From Rhodococcus antarcticus (lineage in GTDB: Bacteria; Actinomycetota; Actinomycetes; Mycobacteriales; Mycobacteriaceae): DNA of 64,000 nt. The notes under the pieces are model-generated. The model had not been told where the DNA came from. It searched no databases and was given only the letters and a program-made list of their open reading frames with translations. Position numbers and translations under genes: made by a program. The stretch is from the NCBI RefSeq assembly GCF_026153295.1, contig NZ_CP110615.1, positions 2,232,001 to 2,296,000 on the forward strand. The letters run 5' to 3'. Positions 39,532-47,010 of this stretch are shown here, piece by piece (within the stretch, counting starts at the first letter, position 1; the number at the start of each line of letters is the position of its first letter).

Positions 39532-40430
39532 GCGTCACCGAGCTGGGCGCCATCACGGTGCCCGCCAGGCTGAGCTACAGCTCGCTGAACAGCTACGCCG
39601 AGTGCGGCGAGCGCTGGAAGCTGGAGAAGGGCTATGGCCTGAACAAGGCCACCTGGTTCGCCACCGTCGCCGGCTCAGCCATCCACACCATCACCGAGCA
39701 GATCGACATGGTCGAGGTCGGAGCCTTCATCGGCCCCATCCCCACCTTCCAGCAGATGTTCGACCACCTGCTCGCCATCGAGAAGCGCAACGACGTCCTG
39801 GTCAAGCCCTCGGGCAAGAAGCAGAAGACGGTCACCATCAACGGCGGTCCCGACAAGAAGGACTACGACTGGTGGCTGGAGTTCGGTCCGCTCGCGCTGG
39901 AGCAGTGGGAGACCTGGAAGCAGTCGTCCAACTGGACCCTCGCGGTCATGCCGGACGGCTCCCCCGGCGTCGAGGTCGTGCTCCGGCAGCAGATGGCCGG
40001 CGAGAACCACCTGGGCTTCATCGACCGGGTGTACATCACCCCGCAGGGCCAGGCGGTCATCGTCGACCTGAAGAACGGGGCGGTGCCCACCTCCCCCGCG
40101 CAGCTCGGTACCTACCGGGTCGGCCTGCTCCGCGAGTTCGGCATCGACGCCCAGTGGGGCGCCTACTGGATGAGCAAGGACGGCGAGCTGACCGGGCTGA
40201 AGGACCTGACGATGTACACCGAGGAGTACATCGACTCCCAGTACGCCCAGGCATGGCGCGGCATCCGCGCTGGCGTCTTCCTGCCCCACGTCACCGGCAT
40301 GTGCGTGGGCTGCGGCGTCAAGGACTACTGCCGCGCCGTGGGTGGCTCGAAGTCCCACGACGTGCCGGTCAACCCCGACATCGTCCTCCGCGAGGCGGAC
40401 GGAGTTGCATCTTCCGCCCCGAGTGTGTAA
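39528..40430 (+). CDS. Cas4/RecB-like PD-(D/E)XK exonuclease with Fe-S cysteines
   Basis: The 300-aa protein has an N-terminal LSYSSLNSYAECGERWKLEK with the first cysteine and the nuclease core HLGFIDRVYI ... VIVDLKNG (D...DxK). QLGTYRVGLLREFGI corresponds to the QxxxY motif. Three C-terminal cysteines lie in CVGCGVKDYC. Four cysteines around a PD-(D/E)XK domain define Cas4/AddB-type Fe-S nucleases. It probably resects phage DNA for recombination or replication. GTG 39528 (GTGA overlap) and ATG 39519 are both possible starts. Confidence 0.88.
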   Translation: MSVTELGAITVPARLSYSSLNSYAECGERWKLEKGYGLNKATWFATVAGSAIHTITEQIDMVEVGAFIGPIPTFQQMFDHLLAIEKRNDVLVKPSGKKQKTVTINGGPDKKDYDWWLEFGPLALEQWETWKQSSNWTLAVMPDGSPGVEVVLRQQMAGENHLGFIDRVYITPQGQAVIVDLKNGAVPTSPAQLGTYRVGLLREFGIDAQWGAYWMSKDGELTGLKDLTMYTEEYIDSQYAQAWRGIRAGVFLPHVTGMCVGCGVKDYCRAVGGSKSHDVPVNPDIVLREADGVASSAPSV

Positions 40431-40437
40431 CTTGCAC
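40404..40437 (+). promoter_or_regulatory. Rightward promoter with overlapping 13-bp operator
   Basis: GTTGCA (40404-40409) and TGTAAC (40426-40431) are 16 nt apart, identical in layout to the leftward promoter at 7619-7654. The palindrome GTGTAACTTGCAC (40425-40437) covers the -10. It overlaps the stop codon of the nuclease gene and drives the next gene (start 40471). Confidence 0.6.
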
Positions 40438-40470
40438 ATCGAACCAAGAACACGAACGAGAGGAGCACGC

Positions 40471-40989
40471 ATGAGCGACACCACGACCACCGACTTGCCC
40501 CGCGCACTCGGAGTCACCATCAAGTACGGCAAGGGCTACGAGGAGACCTGGGCCAACTTCACCGGCTCGCTGGAGCAGATCCGCGAGAACCTCATCTCCT
40601 ACTTCGGCCTGGAGAGTGCAAGTGTGGCTGAGATGACCATGCACGAGCTGGTCTCGGATGTCACCTCCATGGCCCACGGCAGCCAGCACGTCATCCGCGC
40701 GCTCGGCGGCACCTTCGCTGGAGCCAAGGACGCGCCGGACACCACCACCGCTGCGGCGCCCGCCGAGGGCACCGACCCCTGGGGCGAGGGCGACAAGTCC
40801 TCCGAGGTTCAGTGGCCGAACAGCACGCCGGTCGAGGAGAACCCCGCCCTCGTGCTCATCCGCAACGCCACGGACGTGCCGACGCTCCAGCGTGTGTGGG
40901 CTGAGAACCAGCAGGCGTTCACCGACGCCGCCGTCTCCGCTGCCTACAAGGCCCGGGGCAAGGCGCTCACCGAGGCGGCAGCCGCGTGA
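40471..40989 (+). CDS. Hypothetical protein between nuclease and helicase genes
   Basis: The 172-aa protein has an N-terminal GVTIKYGKGYEETWANFTGS region (compact alpha/beta), an acidic Thr/Ala/Pro linker (about 88-105) and a helical end. Its co-occurrence with Cas4-like nuclease suggests a recombination or single-strand DNA role, but no motif shows this. SD GAGAGGAG lies before the ATG. Confidence 0.7.
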   Translation: MSDTTTTDLPRALGVTIKYGKGYEETWANFTGSLEQIRENLISYFGLESASVAEMTMHELVSDVTSMAHGSQHVIRALGGTFAGAKDAPDTTTAAAPAEGTDPWGEGDKSSEVQWPNSTPVEENPALVLIRNATDVPTLQRVWAENQQAFTDAAVSAAYKARGKALTEAAAA

Positions 40990-41252
40990 GCCTCGCCGTC
41001 CCCGGCCTGCCGTCCGACGTGGAGGCCACCTTCAACGAGGCCCAGGCTCTGCGCGAGTACGCGCTGGCCCAGATCGCCGCCAGCGTCGCCGACCTGAAGC
41101 TCGCCGCCGACATGGTGGCCGGACTGATCGAGCCCGCCCTGCGGTGCGCCGAGGCGCTCAGCGAGTTCGTCGACATCTTCGACGCCGAGGCCGCAGCCAT
41201 CCACCACGAGGCGGGGCTGGCCGGCCGGCTCATCCCCTACCTCGACAACTGA
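40986..41252 (+). CDS. Hypothetical helical protein, 88 aa
   Basis: The gene encodes MSLAVPGLPSDVEATFNEAQ followed by an Ala-rich amphipathic helix (ALAQIAASVADLKLAADMVA). GTG start overlapping the upstream stop. No family is recognised. Confidence 0.65.
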   Translation: MSLAVPGLPSDVEATFNEAQALREYALAQIAASVADLKLAADMVAGLIEPALRCAEALSEFVDIFDAEAAAIHHEAGLAGRLIPYLDN

Positions 41253-41265
41253 GAGGGGTCCTCAC

Positions 41266-41463
41266 ATGCCCGCACTGCCCGTCCTGCTGTTCCTCGTCTT
41301 CCTGGTCCTGAAGCTCACCGACGTCATCGCCTGGGGCTGGCTCTGGGTCACCTCGCCGCTCTGGATCTCCGGCGCGCTCGGGCTCGTCATCTTCCTGGTC
41401 GCCCTGGTGGTGACCATCGGCACCGCCGGCAAGGCGATGTCCCGCAGCTTCCACCAGTTCTGA
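41266..41463 (+). CDS. Small two-TM membrane protein
   Basis: The 65-aa protein has two TM helices: ALPVLLFLVFLVLKLTDVIA, then WGWLWVTSPLWISG leading into LVIFLVALVVTIGTAG. Many phages carry a protein of exactly this pattern (KLT.VI.W.W..V..PLW), sometimes matched to the Tmemb_185A family. Function unknown. Confidence 0.75.
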   Translation: MPALPVLLFLVFLVLKLTDVIAWGWLWVTSPLWISGALGLVIFLVALVVTIGTAGKAMSRSFHQF

Positions 41464-41512
41464 GCTACCGCAACACCTTCCACATAACAACTACAGAGCG
41501 GAGATCACTCAC

Positions 41513-41953
41513 ATGGCATTGAACTTCAAGGACATCCCCACGCAGGGCGGCGGCTGGTTCAAGCCGGACACGGACAAGGTCGAGTTCGCCGGCTTCCTCG
41601 TGGAGGTGCACGAGTGGGAGCGCCAGCGCCCCACCCAGCACGGACCCAAGGACTCGGCCCTCTGCGACATCACGATGTTCGCCACCATGGAGGAGCTGGA
41701 GGCCGGCGAGCCGACCGAGGTGCTGAAGGGCACCCGCGTCGAGAACTCGATCCTGGCCCGGGACCTGGAGTCGGTGAAGGGCGGCGCCACCATCGTCACC
41801 CTCGCGCAGATCCCCCCGTCCAAGCCCGGCCGGCACCCCGCGTGGGTCTGGCGCCAGGCGTCGAACATGGTCAAGGGCAAGGTCATGGCCTACGGCGAGA
41901 AGCGCGAGGCTGCGGTCACCGAGGCCATGGCTGACGCTCCGAGCTTCGACTGA
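41513..41953 (+). CDS. Hypothetical protein upstream of DnaB-like ATPase, possible ssDNA-binding type
   Basis: The 146-aa protein has a beta-rich body (VEFAGFLVEVHEWERQRPTQ, ALCDITMFATMEELEAGEPT, GATIVTLAQIPPSKPGRHP) and an acidic C-terminal tail ending in DAPSFD. A beta-barrel-like body with an acidic tail before a replicative ATPase resembles SSB organisation. No SSB signature is clear, so the assignment is tentative. Confidence 0.65.
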   Translation: MALNFKDIPTQGGGWFKPDTDKVEFAGFLVEVHEWERQRPTQHGPKDSALCDITMFATMEELEAGEPTEVLKGTRVENSILARDLESVKGGATIVTLAQIPPSKPGRHPAWVWRQASNMVKGKVMAYGEKREAAVTEAMADAPSFD

Positions 41954-41967
41954 TCGGGGGCGTGTAG

Positions 41968-42786
41968 ATGCTGACCCCCTCACGGTCGCTCAGCCTGCAC
42001 GCCGAGTCCGGTCGTGAACTCCCCCGGGTGCCTGCCTTCGTCGACCTGTACAAGGCCGGATGCAGGCCCCGTCACGGGGAGGTCGTCATGGTCGCCGGAC
42101 GGAGCGGCACGCAGAAGTCGGGCTTCGCCCTGTTCTGGGTGGCCCAGATGAACCTCCCCTCGCTGTACTTCTCCGCCGACATGAGTGCCTTCACGGCGTC
42201 GTCGCGGCTGGCCTCGATGGAGACCGGCGACACGACCGAGGAGTTAGAGGCGGGGATGGCCTCCGGGGGCGAGCACCGCGAGCGCTACCTCCAGGCTCTC
42301 AACGGCTCCAACATCACCTTCTCCTTCGGCAGCCCGATCTCGTGGCGGCAGATCGACGAGGAGATGGAGGCGTACGTCGAGCTGTGGGACTGCTACCCCG
42401 AGGTGATCGTCTTCGACAACCTCATGGACTTCGACGGTGCCGAGTCGGACTACACCGCGCAGATGGAGGTCATGTCGAACGTGACCGAGCTGGCCCGAGC
42501 TACCGGGGCCACGGTGATCCTCCTGCACCACGCGAGCGACAAGAGCTGGGAGGCCAAGGCCGACCCTTGGGCTCCCCCCTCGCGCGACCAGATCAAGGGC
42601 GGGCTCAGCGAGAAGCCTGAGCTGTCCCTGTCGGTCGCGCTGGACCCGATGAGCCTGGACTACCGGGTGGCCGTGGTGAAGCAGCGCATGGGGCCGTCAG
42701 ACCCCACCGCGCGCAGCTACACGACCATGCGGTGCGAGCCCAGCAGGACGCGGTTCCACCCGTACGTGCTGTACCCGCGCAACTAG
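41968..42786 (+). CDS. DnaB-like/RecA-fold replicative ATPase
   Basis: The 272-aa protein has Walker A VAGRSGTQKSGFAL, a switch-like LYFSADMSAFTASSRLASME, Walker B EVIVFDNLMDF and a sensor-type ATVILLHHASDK. It corresponds to the helicase domain of DnaB without the N-terminal DnaG-interacting domain. It is probably a phage replicative helicase or RecA-fold loader. No separate helicase domain exists elsewhere in the prophage. Confidence 0.87.
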   Translation: MLTPSRSLSLHAESGRELPRVPAFVDLYKAGCRPRHGEVVMVAGRSGTQKSGFALFWVAQMNLPSLYFSADMSAFTASSRLASMETGDTTEELEAGMASGGEHRERYLQALNGSNITFSFGSPISWRQIDEEMEAYVELWDCYPEVIVFDNLMDFDGAESDYTAQMEVMSNVTELARATGATVILLHHASDKSWEAKADPWAPPSRDQIKGGLSEKPELSLSVALDPMSLDYRVAVVKQRMGPSDPTARSYTTMRCEPSRTRFHPYVLYPRN

Positions 42787-42801
42787 AGAGGAGTGTGCAA
42801 G

Positions 42802-42963
42802 TTGGACAAGGAACAGAAGGCGCAGGCCGCGCTCGACTACTTCGACTACCTGACCGAGGACATCGAGGGCATGGACGTCGCTGCGGTGTCCCCCGACGAC
42901 GCGACCGAGGAGGAGCTGGACGAGATCGCCGGCTTGGTGCGCTGGGCGACGGTGCGGGTGTGA
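42802..42963 (+). CDS. Small acidic protein, 53 aa
   Basis: TTG at 42802 follows AGGAG and is embedded in the start-associated motif GTGTGCAAGTTG. The protein (MDKEQKAQAALDYFDYLTED and on) is acidic and helical. Its stop overlaps the RuvC-like gene (GTGTGACC). The overlap and SD support translation. Function unknown. Confidence 0.65.
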   Translation: MDKEQKAQAALDYFDYLTEDIEGMDVAAVSPDDATEEELDEIAGLVRWATVRV

Positions 42964-43505
42964 CCCGGGTGATCGGGCTGGACCTGTCGCTCACCTCGAC
43001 GGGCATCGCCTACGCCTCGAAGGCGGACGGGCTGATCGACACCGCCGCCGTGAAGACGCTCGGCCGCAAGGGCGACACCCTCACCGACCGGGCGCACCGG
43101 CTCGGCACCATCGTCGGCCACCTGGCCGAGGGCATGGCCGGGTTCAAGCCCGACCTGCTCGTGGTGGAGAACCCGAGCTACGGCAGCCAGCACGGTGCCC
43201 AGCACGACCGCTCCGGGCTCTGGTGGCAGGCAGTGCAGGCCGCGCTCCGCGTCTGTCCCGTCGCCACGGTGGCGCCCACGGCTCGTGCCAAGTACGGCGC
43301 CGGCAAGGGCAACGCCGACAAGAAGACGGTGCACGCGGCGGTCAAGGAGAGGTACGCCGGAGAGGGCCTGCCGATCAAGACGAACGACGAGGCCGACGCC
43401 GTGATCCTCGCGGCCATGGGTGCCCGGCACCTGGGCTTCGCCTTCGACGTCGGACTGCCCGACGCTCACCTGGAGGCCATGGCGAAGGTGGCCTGGCCGG
43501 CATGA
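42960..43505 (+). CDS. RuvC-like Holliday-junction resolvase
   Basis: The 181-aa protein has RNase H-fold resolvase motifs: VIGLDLSLTSTGIAY (Asp8), DLLVVENPSYGSQ (Glu), a central TVAPTARAKYGAGKGNADKK loop and TNDEADAVILAAMG (Asp pair). It resolves branched replication or recombination intermediates before packaging. Confidence 0.9.
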   Translation: MTRVIGLDLSLTSTGIAYASKADGLIDTAAVKTLGRKGDTLTDRAHRLGTIVGHLAEGMAGFKPDLLVVENPSYGSQHGAQHDRSGLWWQAVQAALRVCPVATVAPTARAKYGAGKGNADKKTVHAAVKERYAGEGLPIKTNDEADAVILAAMGARHLGFAFDVGLPDAHLEAMAKVAWPA

Positions 43506-43891
43506 GCGAGGAGGAGAGGCCGGACCTGGGGGCACTGCTCGACCACTACGACGTGCAGCGCACAGACCGCGCAGTGCAGATGGTCCAGTGCCCTCTCCAT
43601 GAAGACCGCACCCCCTCGTGCTCCGTGCACCTGGAGAAGGGGCTGTGGAACTGCAAGAGCTGTGGCGAGGGCGGAGATCCCTACACGCTCATCGAGCTGA
43701 AGGAGGAGACCAACTTTGTCGGAGCACGAACCATTGCAGCCACTCTCGGACTCGCAACGGGAGTCGATGGAGGAGGCGGTGTCGAGCTATCAGGCAGCGC
43801 TTACGCATCCCGCCGCCGCGTATCTGCGCGCAAGGGGTCTGGACCGCGCGACGGCGGCTACGTTCCGGCTTGGAAGCGTGGTCGATCCTGA
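43502..43891 (+). CDS. Primase zinc-finger (CHC2) protein
   Basis: The 129-aa protein begins SEEERPDLGALLDHYDVQRT. It has CPLHEDRTPSCSVHLEKGLW and NCKSCGEGGDPYTLI, the CHC2-type zinc ribbon of DnaG. The basic tail ends YVPAWKRGRS, as in related phage proteins. It is a stand-alone N-terminal half of a primase; the catalytic half is the next gene, which starts inside it. Confidence 0.9.
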   Translation: MSEEERPDLGALLDHYDVQRTDRAVQMVQCPLHEDRTPSCSVHLEKGLWNCKSCGEGGDPYTLIELKEETNFVGARTIAATLGLATGVDGGGGVELSGSAYASRRRVSARKGSGPRDGGYVPAWKRGRS

Positions 43892-44381
43892 GCCAGGCCA
43901 CGAGCGGTTCCGGGGCTTCCTCGCCCTGCCCTACCTGGGCAAGGACGGCCAGGCCCTGAGCCAGCGCTTCCGCTGCATCCAGGAGCACGACCACCGCGCC
44001 TTCGGGCACGGGAAGTACATGAGCATGACCGACGAGCCGTCGAGGGTGTTCAACATCCGAGGCATCCACCAGGCGGACTCGACGATCAGCGTCACCGAGG
44101 GCGAGTTCGACGCCATCACGCTGAGCATGGCCGGCCTGCCGGCCGTCGCCATCCCGGGAGCTACGGGCTGGCGCAGCCACCACCGCCGGATGCTCGCCGG
44201 CTTCAACCGCGTCTTCGTCTGGGGCGACCCCGACGACGCAGGCGCGGACTTCGTCCGCAAGGTCACGCAGTCCCTGCGCTCTGCCAAGGGCGTCCGACTG
44301 CGCGACGGCGACGTGAACGAGACCTATCTCGCGGGCGGGGCTGAGGCCCTGCACGCGCTCATCGACGAGGGGAGTGTGTAA
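43716..44381 (+). CDS. Primase TOPRIM catalytic protein (split DnaG)
   Basis: The 221-aa protein has TOPRIM motifs ISVTEGEFDAITLSM (Glu) and RVFVWGDPDDAG (DxD), preceded by the DnaG-type linker HPAAAYLRARGLDRATAATF. TTG 43716 has an ideal SD (AGGAGGAG, spacing 7) although it overlaps the zinc-finger gene by 176 nt in another frame. ATG 43767 has a poorer SD. The two proteins together rebuild a DnaG-like primase. Confidence 0.88.
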   Translation: MSEHEPLQPLSDSQRESMEEAVSSYQAALTHPAAAYLRARGLDRATAATFRLGSVVDPEPGHERFRGFLALPYLGKDGQALSQRFRCIQEHDHRAFGHGKYMSMTDEPSRVFNIRGIHQADSTISVTEGEFDAITLSMAGLPAVAIPGATGWRSHHRRMLAGFNRVFVWGDPDDAGADFVRKVTQSLRSAKGVRLRDGDVNETYLAGGAEALHALIDEGSV

Positions 44382-44720
44382 GTGAGACTGCATGACATCT
44401 TGGACGCCGTCAGGGACGAGCGCCAGAACCAGGACGACGAGTGGGGCGTCCAGAACCACCCGAGCACGGGCAGCTCCACCCCGGGCCAGCGGGTCGACGA
44501 CTACGGCCGGCTGGCCGACTGCTACAAGGAGGTCAACACCGACCTCGTGAAGGCGGGCCGGCTGGGCTGGGACACCATCCTGCTGGAGGAGGTCTACGAG
44601 GCTCTCGCCGAGCACGACCCGCAGCGCCGGGTGGACGAGCTGATCCAGGTCGCGGCTGTGGCCCTGGCCGAGGTCGACATGCTCATGCGCCAGGACTTCG
44701 GCATCGAGCTGCCCGAGTGA
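44382..44720 (+). CDS. MazG-like nucleotide pyrophosphohydrolase-type protein
   Basis: The 112-aa protein contains ILDAVRDERQNQDDEWGVQN and ILLEEVYEALAEHDPQR ... RVDELIQVAAVALAEVDML, the EExxE...ExxD metal-site pattern of the all-alpha NTP pyrophosphatase family. It probably cleans non-canonical or signalling nucleotides. GTG 44382 is embedded in the motif GTGTGTAAGTG after GGGGAG. Confidence 0.8.
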   Translation: MRLHDILDAVRDERQNQDDEWGVQNHPSTGSSTPGQRVDDYGRLADCYKEVNTDLVKAGRLGWDTILLEEVYEALAEHDPQRRVDELIQVAAVALAEVDMLMRQDFGIELPE

Positions 44721-44887
44721 TCCGGGTCGAGTTCAACGCCTACGACATCCGCGAGTACCACGGCACCGGCTTCGAGCTGCTGGAGAACGGGACGGTCGTC
44801 ATCGTCCGGGCCGAGCGGCTGAAGCCGACCGAGACCGTGGTGACCATCGGCGCCGGCCAGTGGAAGACGATCGAGGTCGTGGAGTGA
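44717..44887 (+). CDS. Hypothetical protein, 56 aa
   Basis: The gene encodes a small beta-rich protein (MIRVEFNAYDIREYHGTGFE ... VTIGAGQWKTIEVVE). GTG start and stop both overlap neighbours by 4 nt. No family is recognised. Confidence 0.65.
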   Translation: MIRVEFNAYDIREYHGTGFELLENGTVVIVRAERLKPTETVVTIGAGQWKTIEVVE

Positions 44888-45126
44888 GCGGGGCTGAGAG
44901 CGCCTCTGCCGTACTCCCCCTCCCCGTACTCCCGGGCGCACCCGGGGAGCGGCTCAGGGCCACATGGAGCGCGCTGAGCGGCACGGAGAAGGCCGCACTG
45001 CACCCGCACCTGGTGGGGACAACCAGCGCTGAGTGGATCGCGCTCGTCCTGACCGAGCACGGGCACCGGATCTCGGCATCGAGCATCCGCAACTACCGCC
45101 GCTCGACGAAGGGAGCGACCACATGA
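44884..45126 (+). CDS. Small HTH-like hypothetical protein, 80 aa
   Basis: The protein starts SGAESASAVLPLPVLPGAPG. The second half, with TSAEWIALVLTEHGHRISAS then SIRNYRRSTKG, has the spacing of a helix-turn-helix that reads DNA with SSIRNYRR. Overlaps on both sides. Possibly a small replication or regulation accessory. Confidence 0.6.
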   Translation: MSGAESASAVLPLPVLPGAPGERLRATWSALSGTEKAALHPHLVGTTSAEWIALVLTEHGHRISASSIRNYRRSTKGATT

Positions 45127-46304
45127 GCGACCTGAGCAAGGAGCTGCTGGCGAAGCCGGTAGGGCCGGTCGTGACCGCCCGCAGCCGTCCCGAGGAGGAC
45201 GCCTTCACCCGCAAGATCGAGGTGAAGGGCAACGTGGCCGAGGTCGTGGTCCGAGGTGCCGAGTCCGACGTGGACGAAGACGCAGCGACCACCTTCCTGC
45301 GCGAGCGCGGCGAGGACCCGGACCTCTGGGTGCCGACCGGCTTCCGGTCGAGCGAGTGGACGATGGCGAACGGCGAGACCGGCGTGAGCACGCGCTTCAG
45401 CTTCGCCCGAGCGGCGCACGCCGCGGAGTCGGTGCGACCGCCCCTCGACGAGCTGCTGGCCGAGCTGGAGCTCCACATCCCGGTGGCTGAGCGCCCCCGA
45501 GGCGACCACGGCTTCATCGTGGCCCTGGGCGACATGCAGTTCGGCAAGATCGACGGCGACGGTGTGGAGGGCACGCTCGCCCGCACCATCGGCTGCCTGG
45601 ACCGGGCGGCGGACGTGCTGAAGCACTACCGCTCCCGCTTCGACATCGGCCACGTCCACATCGCCTGGCTCGGTGACCACATCGAGGGCTTCGTCTCCCA
45701 GGGCGGGGCGAACGTCTGGCGCACGCCGCTGACGCTCAACGAGCAGATCCGGCTCACCCGCCGCGTGATGCTCTACGCGCTCCGGCTGTTCGCCGACGCG
45801 GCCACGACCGTGACCATGGCGGCGGTGCCCGGCAACCACGGTGAGCCCCAGCGCTTCTCAGGCAAGGGTCTCACCCGCTACGACGACAGCCACGACACCG
45901 AGTCCCTCATCGCGGTCGCCGACGCTGTCGAGCTGGCGCCCGAGGCGTTCGGCCACGTCGGCTTCTTCGTGCCCGACACCGACGAGATGACCGTCGTGCT
46001 CGACGTGGCCGGCACTCGCGTGGCCCACGCCCACGGGCACCAGTGGAAGCCAGGCAAGCACTTCGACTGGTGGAAGGGCCAGGCGTTCGGCTCCAGCCAG
46101 CTCACCCACGCCGACCTGCTGCTCGCCGGTCACCTGCACCACGAGAACGTCGACAGCGACGGGCGCCGGCTGTTCGTGCAGCCCCCGGCCATGGAGAGCG
46201 AGAGCACCTGGTGGCGCCACTCGACCGGCACAGGGGGCAACCCCGGCCTGGTCGTCGCCATCACCAAGGACGGACAGACCTCCCCGCTGGAGGTCGTCCG
46301 ATGA
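45123..46304 (+). CDS. Metallophosphoesterase (SbcD/Mre11-like phage phosphoesterase)
   Basis: The 393-aa protein has calcineurin-like motifs in the C-terminal two thirds: VALGDMQFGKIDGDG (D-x-H/Q variant), HIAWLGDHIEGF, TMAAVPGNHGEPQ, THADLLLAGHLHHENV. The N-terminal 100 residues are a phage-specific domain. It is probably a DNA exonuclease or phosphatase. The first motif has Gln where His is usual. Confidence 0.85.
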   Translation: MSDLSKELLAKPVGPVVTARSRPEEDAFTRKIEVKGNVAEVVVRGAESDVDEDAATTFLRERGEDPDLWVPTGFRSSEWTMANGETGVSTRFSFARAAHAAESVRPPLDELLAELELHIPVAERPRGDHGFIVALGDMQFGKIDGDGVEGTLARTIGCLDRAADVLKHYRSRFDIGHVHIAWLGDHIEGFVSQGGANVWRTPLTLNEQIRLTRRVMLYALRLFADAATTVTMAAVPGNHGEPQRFSGKGLTRYDDSHDTESLIAVADAVELAPEAFGHVGFFVPDTDEMTVVLDVAGTRVAHAHGHQWKPGKHFDWWKGQAFGSSQLTHADLLLAGHLHHENVDSDGRRLFVQPPAMESESTWWRHSTGTGGNPGLVVAITKDGQTSPLEVVR

Positions 46305-46318
46305 CGAGAGGAGACACC

Positions 46319-46615
46319 GTGAAGGAGTCCGCAGACTGGACCGTGCTCGACACCCCCGAGGTCATCGAGGTCGCCAACAAGGTGGCCTCCAAGCTGGCCT
46401 CGCAGTTCAGCCACATCGCCGAGCAGGGCGACGCTCTCCAGGAGTGCTTCATCCTGCTGGCCCTGAACGCCGACCGGGTCCGGGGCTACCTGGAGAACGA
46501 CGAGCTGGGGTTCCTCTACACCTGGCTCTACCACCTCACCCGGGACAAGGCGTTCGCCACCGACGACGACCGGGCCTCCCGTCACGTCGACCTGGACGAG
46601 GTCTCACTCGCGTGA
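46319..46615 (+). CDS. Sigma-70 region 2-like protein
   Basis: The 98-aa protein contains QFSHIAEQGDALQECFILLA and LENDELGFLYTWLYHLTRDK, which resemble the D-x-x-Q-E helix and the FxxWLYxxxRxxA helix of ECF sigma region 2. It overlaps a region 4-like gene. GTG 46319 follows AGAGGAG at 5 nt; ATG 46301 (ATGA overlap) would add six residues. Sigma activity is inferred. Confidence 0.6.
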   Translation: MKESADWTVLDTPEVIEVANKVASKLASQFSHIAEQGDALQECFILLALNADRVRGYLENDELGFLYTWLYHLTRDKAFATDDDRASRHVDLDEVSLA

Positions 46616-47010
46616 GCTACAAGGCCGACGAGGTGGAGCGGATGCTCCCCTACATCTGGGGGCGCATGTACGTCTGGGGCGTGGCGAACCCGACCGCACC
46701 GCCGGCTGACATGCCCAAGGGCGCCACGGACAAGACGACCTCGAACACGAGCTGGGCTGTGGGCATCGACGTCCGCGACGCCTGGGACACCTCGCTCATC
46801 CCACTCGACGAGCGACGGGCGACGCTCCTGCACTTCGGAGCCGGCTGGACCCAGGAGGACATCGGCATCTACGAGTCGGTGTCCCAGGGCGCGATCTCCA
46901 AGCGCATCAAGCGCTGCCTGAACCGACTGACAATCAAGCTCAACGGCCCAGCCTACGAGCACGAGGGTGTGCAACTTGCACTCGAAGAACTGGAGGACCA
47001 CCACCTGTGA
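46612..47010 (+). CDS. Sigma-70 region 4-like HTH protein
   Basis: The 132-aa protein has a C-terminal HTH of sigma region 4 type: PLDERRATLLHFGAGWTQED, IGIYESVSQGAISKRIKRCL. The GTG overlaps the region 2-like gene (GTGA). The two together have the size of one ECF sigma factor. The palindrome GTGCAACTTGCAC lies within its last codons. Confidence 0.7.
   Translation: MSYKADEVERMLPYIWGRMYVWGVANPTAPPADMPKGATDKTTSNTSWAVGIDVRDAWDTSLIPLDERRATLLHFGAGWTQEDIGIYESVSQGAISKRIKRCLNRLTIKLNGPAYEHEGVQLALEELEDHHL
46969..46981. promoter_or_regulatory. Perfect 13-bp operator palindrome
   Basis: GTGCAA-C-TTGCAC is the only perfect copy of the phage-wide motif. It lies inside the 3' end of the region 4-like gene, 26 nt before the ribonucleotide reductase start. 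No promoter boxes are obvious here, so a roadblock (stoperator-like) role is more likely than promoter occlusion. Confidence 0.6.
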
